Shown here: one piece after another, positions 59,320 through 64,000 of the stretch
Numbering within the stretch: position 1 is the stretch's first letter
Layout: each line of letters opens with the position of its first letter
Notes under the pieces: model-generated
What the model saw: only the letters and a program-made list of their open reading frames with translations
The model's database searches: none
What the model was told of the DNA's origin: nothing
Assembly: GCA_964462585.1 (NCBI GenBank)
Contig: CAYXAK010000002.1
Coordinates: 11,215-75,214 of the forward strand
Reading direction: 5' to 3'
Source: Halarsenatibacter sp964462585
GTDB lineage: Bacteria; Bacillota; Halanaerobiia; Halanaerobiales; Halarsenatibacteraceae
DNA length: 64,000 nt
Position numbers and translations under genes: made by a program

Positions 59320-59728
59320 TAATCCTCAGGCGGTGATAGTGGCCATCGATCCCGGCCGGGCCCGTGTGGGTCTGGCCGTTCTGGCCAGAAGCGGTGAGAT
59401 CAGGCACAAAACTATCGTGGAACGCTCAGGGCTGAAGAGTGAACTGAGTGATATTGTGGGGGAATACAGCCCCGATACCATAGTCATCGGCAGCGGCACG
59501 GGTGCCACCCGCCTGGCCGAGGAGATAGTTTCCCATGTCGATGATGAGGTTGAGATAAAATTTGTGGATGAAAAAGGGTCGACCGAAGAGGCGGTGAAGC
59601 TCTACTACCGCCAGGAGAAAGGCGCAATGCTGCGCTTTCTCTCCCGCATTATCAGCTGGAGGCCCTCACGGCCGCTGGACGATTATGCGGCGGTTATACT
59701 GGGCAGAAGATATTTAAATCGGGAATAG
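59312..59728 (+). CDS. YqgF/RuvX-like RNase H-fold protein
   Basis: 138 residues. The opening VIVAIDPGRARVGLAVL has the catalytic Asp of the YqgF fold; later come KFVDEKGSTEEA with a likely second acid and LDDYAAVILGRRYL with the third. This is a distant relative of the pre-16S rRNA nuclease; the exact substrate is unknown. ATG 59312 has GGAG nine bases upstream; three earlier in-frame ATG lie against ribosome-like sequences. Confidence 0.68.
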   Translation: MSDNPQAVIVAIDPGRARVGLAVLARSGEIRHKTIVERSGLKSELSDIVGEYSPDTIVIGSGTGATRLAEEIVSHVDDEVEIKFVDEKGSTEEAVKLYYRQEKGAMLRFLSRIISWRPSRPLDDYAAVILGRRYLNRE

Positions 59729-59752
59729 TACGAGAAAATCAATATTCCACCC

Positions 59753-59781
59753 TTCACAAACTGTCATCTCTGTGTTATAAT
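59753..59781 (+). promoter_or_regulatory. Promoter for the SLH porin transcript
   Basis: TTCACA (59753-59758), 17 bases, TATAAT (59776-59781) preceded by TGT, an extended -10. Start near 59788 would give a leader of about 415 bases before the porin ATG. Confidence 0.75.
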
Positions 59782-59875
59782 AAATATGGATTTTCGAGTG
59801 AAAAAGGATAAAATTTTCCGGTCAGAAGAAGGACTTTTTCGCTGTATCTCAAATATAATCAGTAGAGAGCAGGAA

Positions 59876-59998
59876 ATGTCTCTGATACATATTCTCTGTT
59901 CGCTTTTATTTTTGATATCTTTTTCTGCAACTGTTCCACCTGTATCCGCTGCTGTGATACAGACAACTATGACAGAAGTCTTATCATCTCGTGCCTAA
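59876..59998 (+). CDS. Possible leader peptide in the porin 5' region
   Basis: A 40-codon frame from ATG 59876 (AGCAGGAA just upstream) encodes MSLIHILCSLLFLISFSATV and then PPVSAAVIQ up to a stop at 59998: a signal-peptide-like hydrophobic stretch with almost no mature part. The frame could extend back to ATG 59786, but that codon is at the expected transcript start. The last codons form the left arm of the first helix of the structured RNA, so ribosome position could affect folding. It may also be chance. Confidence 0.35.
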   Translation: MSLIHILCSLLFLISFSATVPPVSAAVIQTTMTEVLSSRA

Positions 59999-60159
59999 AC
60001 TGTGGCGGAAAGGAGGTGCCCCCGCAGCCACGGAGGCGTCAGAGATGATGGGTTCTATTTTGGTTGCTCGCTGACCCGGGAGCTGAGGAGCGTGAGGAAA
60101 CTAGGATACTCATCTCCTGACTCCCCACAGGCAGATGGGTGACCGGATAGAACAGAACC
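59983..60159 (+). ncRNA. Structured leader RNA upstream of the SLH porin, class unknown
   Basis: Helices read directly: ATCATCTC (59983-59990) with GAGATGAT (60042-60049), enclosing GCCT/AGGC (59993-59996, 60034-60037) and GTGGC/GCCAC (60002-60006, 60027-60031); then GTTCTAT (60052-60058) with ATAGAAC (60147-60153), enclosing ACTCATCT/AGATGGGT (60108-60115, 60133-60140) and CCTG/CAGG (60116-60119, 60128-60131). The 8-base loop CTCCC part (60121-60125) can pair with GGGAG (60078-60082) as a pseudoknot. The layout is riboswitch-like, but I could match it to no known class. The region 59729-60204 holds only this, the promoter and the possible leader peptide. Confidence 0.6.
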
Positions 60160-60204
60160 ACAAATAAACAGATCAAACCTAATGAAACCAAGGGGGATTA
60201 TTTA

Positions 60205-63117
60205 ATGAGAAAGATTACAGTCGCATTAGCGCTCGTACTGGTAGTGGCTCTTGCTGCTCCAGCCGTTCAGGGTGAAACATTCCCTGATGTAGATGAAGAT
60301 CACTGGGCTTATGAAGCAGTAGAGGCACTCGTTGCTGCAGGTGTTGTTGAAGGCTATCCTGATGGTGAGTACAAAGGCGATCAGACCATGACCCGTTATG
60401 AGATGGCCATGATCATTCAGCGCACACTGGACAACATCAATGAAGAATTTGAAAGAGTAGATCAGGATATCATGTATCTCGAAGAAGACATCTCCGAACT
60501 GGAAGACGGCCTCACAGCCGCACAGGCAGAAGATGTTGTGGCAATAGTCGAACGGATGATGGAAGATGAGATCGGTCCCCAGGACGAGCTCTCCGAGGGC
60601 CAGGCCGAGCAGGTGACCGAGATAGTCGAGGCCATGGTTGCAGAATTTGACGAGGAGCTCGAACAGCTCGAGGCAGAGCTGGGCGCACTCCGCTACGTCA
60701 TCGAGACCCAGACAGACGCGCTCTGGGCCGAGACCGATGACATCCAGGACACCATCGACGCCCTCGACGCGAGGGTAGAGGACCTGGAAGAGGAAGAGCC
60801 CGCTGTTGAGTTTTGGGCAGACTACGGCATTCACTACAAACATGAAGACTTCGTTGATCTGGGTGATGCAGGCTTTATAACAGCAGATGATCATGATCTA
60901 GAAGACTGGACACTCGCTGTGACTGGCACTCCAGAAGTCCCTGTAGAACAATGGGCTCTCGATGCAGAAGACTTCGAGGTTAATCCTGCTGATTACACTG
61001 CCTCTGAAGGATACATCACTGATCTGTATGATTTCGCCGAGTGGGTTGCGGCCGAGCTTGAGGCAAGAATGGTCGAAACCGAGCCGGGAGATGATGGAAC
61101 AAGCACTGATTCATTTGCGGCATATGCTGTTGATTTAGCGCAGGATATTCAGGATGATATAGCACCTAATGGAACTGGAATTCTAGCAACTCATGATTTT
61201 GACGTTGCAGACACCACAACAGGCGTTATAGACTCAGGCGCTGGTGGCTTTGAAGAAGCCTGGAGAATTGATTATTTCTCTATATGGGATGGTGTTGAGG
61301 AAGAATCAGGTGATATCGATGATTTCTTCCTGGAAGAGCAGGGATTCACTCATGAACTCACAGTAGGTGCAGATGCCAATAGAGATGCATTCGATGCCTC
61401 TTTAGAGCTCACGCTTCTGCAAAAGAGAACTCCAATAGCAGGTATTTTTGCACCAGATCCTATAGATACCTCCACCGATCTGGATATAGAAGATGCCATG
61501 CTTAACATCCAAACAGAAAATCTTGACCTGACTTATGAAACTGAACCTGCTCTGGATATAGCAGACTTTGCTGCTCATGGTGATGCCAATGCTCCCTTTG
61601 CAATCCCTGCCTATGAACAGGGAGTTACCGCGGAGTTCTTGGGCACAGAGGCATTCTTCATTCAAACAGAAGATACTAGCGGAGATGACTCAGTGGATTT
61701 ATCTCCATCCTTCAGCGAAAGTTATGAAGATGATGACTTTGCAGACTGGGACGATGAAGCAGAAAATATGGTTGACGTTGACTACTCCCACACCGGCTAT
61801 CTCTTCGGCGCCCAGAGAGGCTTTGAATTTGGAGATCTTAGCCTTGATGTAACTGGCGCTGCTGAAACTGGCCACACCAATTGGCTCCATGAGAACAATA
61901 GTCTTGTCTTCGGTGCAGAGTCAGAATTTGATTTAGATGGTATAGAACTCGGTGGCGATGTGGCAGTGAGTTCAGATATGAGATTCGGTGATATCGGTAC
62001 ATTCGTACGCGGCAGTGCCTCTACTGAACTGGAAGGACTGGCAGAGCTAAGCGGTAACGCAAGATGGGCCTCCGATTTTGAACCTATCAGAGGTTCAGAT
62101 ATATTCGGTGATGCTTCAGATTACGAAGATGGTGTGGTTAACGATGAGATAGGTGCTTTCTTCAGAGTAGATCAGGATCTCACTGATTTCCTCGAAGAAG
62201 GCTACTTTGAATTTGGTTATCTGGCAGAAGACATGAAGCTGACCGCCGGTGGAGAAGTTGAGCCAATCGAAAATCTAACACTGGATGCAGAGGCAAGCCA
62301 GGAGAGGTACACCGAAGAATGGTTCGGAGTACCTGTTTTTGGCGAAGAAGGCGAAAGTTACGACTTTGCCGACAATACAGTAGAGCTTGGCGCAGAGTAC
62401 GAATTCAATGACCTTTTCACCTTTGGTCTGGGCTATGAACTTGAAATGCACGCTGATGCTGACGATCAGCTGCTTGACGATATAGTAGAAGAATATGATG
62501 GCTATGTAGGATATGTAGAACCCGGAATCTGGAGGACACCTGACTGGGAAGATTATTGGGAAGACTGGGATGACTCTCTGGATGATAAGCAGACTATAGA
62601 TGTAAGCGCCGACGTTGAAGGCTTTGAAGTGTTTGATGATCTTGAGCTGGGCGCCGGCGTGAGCTATGAAATGGTTACTGGACAGGATTATCTGCCAGCT
62701 CCAGCGGAAGAAACTCGATTTGCTATTGACTCCCCAGAACTTCCATGGGCAGTATATGATATCGACAGAACTACAATCGGTGTAAGTGGAGATGCCCAAT
62801 ACGAATTAGGGAATTCCACTTTCTCCAACGAAATTTCCGCTGACCTGATGTCCGGCACTTACTACGACTTCTTCGCCGAAAGAGGAATCAATGAGTTAGA
62901 AGCAGAGTTCACTGAAGTTGATGAGTTTTACGATGGCGAATCAGGAGACAGAACTCTGATAAGCAATACCTTCTCCTATAGCTACGACATTGGCGAAGAT
63001 GTAGATGCATATGTGGACTGGACAGAAGAATGGCTGAGATTCGATGATGATATTCTCAGCGATTACTTCGACTATCAGTCCAGAGAGGTCGCAGCTGGTG
63101 TAGAGATCTCCTTTTAA
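60205..63117 (+). CDS. SLH-domain outer-membrane porin (OmpM type)
   Basis: 970-residue exported protein. Signal peptide about 1-23; one SLH domain at about 24-75 (FPDVDEDHWAYEAVEALVAAGVVEGYPDGEYKGDQTMTRYEMA split here into its usual D-V-x-x-x-W-A and G-Y-P-D-G motifs), which binds secondary wall polymer or modified peptidoglycan; an acidic coiled coil (about 75-200); then some 760 residues of beta strands ending REVAAGVEISF with terminal Phe. This is the layout of OmpM, which tethers the outer membrane to the wall in diderm Firmicutes. ATG 60205 follows AAGGGGG. Codon choice changes along the gene. Confidence 0.88.
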   Translation: MRKITVALALVLVVALAAPAVQGETFPDVDEDHWAYEAVEALVAAGVVEGYPDGEYKGDQTMTRYEMAMIIQRTLDNINEEFERVDQDIMYLEEDISELEDGLTAAQAEDVVAIVERMMEDEIGPQDELSEGQAEQVTEIVEAMVAEFDEELEQLEAELGALRYVIETQTDALWAETDDIQDTIDALDARVEDLEEEEPAVEFWADYGIHYKHEDFVDLGDAGFITADDHDLEDWTLAVTGTPEVPVEQWALDAEDFEVNPADYTASEGYITDLYDFAEWVAAELEARMVETEPGDDGTSTDSFAAYAVDLAQDIQDDIAPNGTGILATHDFDVADTTTGVIDSGAGGFEEAWRIDYFSIWDGVEEESGDIDDFFLEEQGFTHELTVGADANRDAFDASLELTLLQKRTPIAGIFAPDPIDTSTDLDIEDAMLNIQTENLDLTYETEPALDIADFAAHGDANAPFAIPAYEQGVTAEFLGTEAFFIQTEDTSGDDSVDLSPSFSESYEDDDFADWDDEAENMVDVDYSHTGYLFGAQRGFEFGDLSLDVTGAAETGHTNWLHENNSLVFGAESEFDLDGIELGGDVAVSSDMRFGDIGTFVRGSASTELEGLAELSGNARWASDFEPIRGSDIFGDASDYEDGVVNDEIGAFFRVDQDLTDFLEEGYFEFGYLAEDMKLTAGGEVEPIENLTLDAEASQERYTEEWFGVPVFGEEGESYDFADNTVELGAEYEFNDLFTFGLGYELEMHADADDQLLDDIVEEYDGYVGYVEPGIWRTPDWEDYWEDWDDSLDDKQTIDVSADVEGFEVFDDLELGAGVSYEMVTGQDYLPAPAEETRFAIDSPELPWAVYDIDRTTIGVSGDAQYELGNSTFSNEISADLMSGTYYDFFAERGINELEAEFTEVDEFYDGESGDRTLISNTFSYSYDIGEDVDAYVDWTEEWLRFDDDILSDYFDYQSREVAAGVEISF

Positions 63118-63165
63118 ACACCGCCTGTGATGATTATCCAGAGAATGAAATAGCATAGCACAATC

Positions 63166-63198
63166 AAAAGGCCCTGCTGTAGAATGCAGGGCCTTTTT
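63166..63198 (+). terminator. Intrinsic terminator after the SLH porin
   Basis: GGCCCTGC (63170-63177) and GCAGGGCC (63186-63193), extended by AAAA/TTTT, around an 8-base loop and followed by TTTTT. Confidence 0.93.
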
Positions 63199-63263
63199 CT
63201 ACATGATAGATGACAGACTTTTAGGATAGGATCAATGTTTTCAAAATAAAGGAGGTTTTACAA

Positions 63264-63737
63264 ATGAAGAGAGCAGTAACACTTGCGGTTGTTTTCAGCT
63301 TTCTGGCGGTATCACTTCTGGCCACAGGCGCGCAGGCCGTTGAGCACGAGGACGATCTCGAGATGGACCTCAGGCCCTACGCCATGGCCTCCTGGTCAGA
63401 CGACTTCGGGCTCAGGTTCGGCGCCGAGAGCTATGTCCGCCCTGACATCAGCATAATAGGGGACATAGGCTACTACTTCGGCGACGGCGACGTAAACGCC
63501 AAGCTGAGCGCCGCTTATCCCCTTGCTGTTGAGGAAGAGCTGGAAGTTAAGGCTCTGGCCGGTGCCGGTTACTGGGGTACAGGTGGCATCGAGGACTTTG
63601 AGCTTCATGTAGGAGCTGTTCTGGACCAGCATATTCAGGATGAATTTGGATTCAGAGGTGACGTCTCCTATGCCACCGGTATTCTGACAGGTGACACTGT
63701 AATTGAAGCAGGTGCAGGCGTCTCATTCCAGTTTTAA
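63264..63737 (+). CDS. Small outer-membrane beta-barrel protein, function unknown
   Basis: 157 residues: signal peptide about 1-26 (SLLATGAQA), then a short acidic segment and about eight alternating strands (PYAMASWSDDFGLRFGAESY; ISIIGDIGYYFGDGDV; VKALAGAGYWGTG) ending AGAGVSFQF with terminal Phe. Size and pattern fit an 8-strand barrel. AAAGGAGG precedes ATG. Terminators on both sides make it a single-gene unit, though no promoter was evident. Confidence 0.72.
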   Translation: MKRAVTLAVVFSFLAVSLLATGAQAVEHEDDLEMDLRPYAMASWSDDFGLRFGAESYVRPDISIIGDIGYYFGDGDVNAKLSAAYPLAVEEELEVKALAGAGYWGTGGIEDFELHVGAVLDQHIQDEFGFRGDVSYATGILTGDTVIEAGAGVSFQF

Positions 63738-63789
63738 CGAAAGGCAGATAGTTTTTGAAATGTGACTTTCTTCTGTATTGAGCAACTCC

Positions 63790-63820
63790 TGCCCGCCTTT
63801 AGTAGAGGCGGGCAATTTTC
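63790..63820 (+). terminator. Intrinsic terminator after the small barrel gene
   Basis: GCCCGCCT (63791-63798) pairs with AGGCGGGC (63806-63813) around a 7-base loop; AATTTTCTT follows. Confidence 0.88.
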
Positions 63821-63851
63821 TTATCTTTAATTGGGAGGTGTGCGGCAGTAA

Positions 63852-64000
63852 ATGACTTGCACCGGTGAATCCTTCTCTTTTTCTGTCAGTAAGTTCCTGT
63901 ACATAACTATTTTTTTTCTGATTTTCTTCATAATTTTATCAGGCGTTGTCAGTGCCGGAGTTAATCGTTTTGACGGATCAGTTAGAGACTTAGCTTTGAG
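63852..64000 (+). CDS. Start of an exported protein, cut by the window end
   Basis: Open frame from ATG 63852 to the end of the window (49 whole codons seen), with GGGAGGTG about eleven bases upstream. It encodes a polar start, a long hydrophobic segment (FLYITIFFLIFFIILSGVVSA) and then GVNRFDGSVRDLAL, as in a cleavable signal peptide. The product cannot be identified. Confidence 0.55.
   Translation, partial: MTCTGESFSFSVSKFLYITIFFLIFFIILSGVVSAGVNRFDGSVRDLAL

Noticed and set aside
59786..59875. Longer 70-residue frame starting at ATG 59786
   Set aside because: The ATG is only 4 bases after the -10 box, at the transcript start, and has no ribosome site; if anything is translated it should start at 59876.
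60083..60101. Hammerhead-like core CTGAGGA ... GAAAC in the porin leader
   Set aside because: The two core strings are present, but the bases between them cannot form the required stem II with a closing G-C pair, and no cleavage-site helix is arranged correctly.
59983..60159. Known riboswitch class (c-di-AMP, c-di-GMP I or II, cobalamin)
   Set aside because: Short stretches such as GATGATGGGTT or GGATAC resemble parts of those consensus sequences, but the conserved cores do not align in order; left as an unknown structured RNA.
1..64000. CRISPR arrays, tRNA or rRNA genes, insertion sequences, prophage
   Set aside because: No regularly spaced repeats, no tRNA or rRNA signatures and no transposase, integrase or phage structural genes were seen on either strand.

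Overview
The window reads as a chromosomal segment of a diderm, halophilic, fermentative Firmicute of Halanaerobiales type. Three things point that way. Almost every protein is rich in Asp and Glu, including acidic tails or inserts on L31, AtpA and AtpG. The stretch from rho to the atp genes follows the Bacillus order (rho, rpmE, tdk, prfA, prmC, sua5/ywlC, ywlE, rpiB, upp, atp). Yet the right half encodes a complete outer-membrane and lipopolysaccharide programme (TamB, BamA, OmpH-like chaperones, LpxD/C/A/I/B, FabZ, LptA/B/C/F/G) and an SLH-domain porin. The DNA looks GC-rich for that order; genus and species cannot be told from this window. No rRNA, tRNA, CRISPR array, prophage or insertion sequence was seen.

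Layout. 1-2279: the end of a maltose phosphorylase gene and the end of a DUF368 (undecaprenyl-phosphate translocase family) gene, separated by a 100-N gap. 2306-6201: thiol-redox genes (CoA-disulfide reductase, TlpA/ResA-like and CcdA on the minus strand, thioredoxin) and a small flavodoxin-like gene. 6237-9535: argS and pyrG. 9542-15587: a four-carbon acyl-CoA module (CoA-transferase A, thiolase, CoA-transferase B, two crotonases, 3-hydroxybutyryl-CoA dehydrogenase, a flavin reductase, RidA). 15711-18705: a zinc-ribbon protein, fructose-bisphosphate aldolase and a Ca2+/Na+ antiporter, interrupted by two 100-N gaps whose flanks repeat each other and are probably false. 18749-26885: rho, rpmE, tdk, prfA, prmC, a Sua5-type gene, a ywlE-rpiB fusion, upp and a WecA/TagO transferase. 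27021-34544: a full F-type ATP synthase operon whose c subunit carries the Na+-binding signature, closed by a strong terminator.

34861-39070: murA, mreB/mbl and an S55-like serine protease. 39128-59728: the envelope cluster, tightly packed and mostly overlapping, from tamB to a DUF3084 protein and a YqgF-like gene. It supplies lipid A precursors (Lpx), the Lpt bridge and pump, and the outer-membrane protein machinery (BamA, TamB, three OmpH-like proteins). The LpxA homologue is unusual: it aligns without gaps to E. coli LpxA but has lost all four active-site histidines. 59753-64000: a promoter, a long structured leader RNA overlapping a possible leader peptide, a 970-residue SLH porin (OmpM type), a small beta-barrel protein and the start of another secreted protein.

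Several promoters share an extended -10 element of the form TGnTATAAT. Many starts are GTG or TTG with a strong Shine-Dalgarno sequence, and I moved starts accordingly where the sequence decided it.
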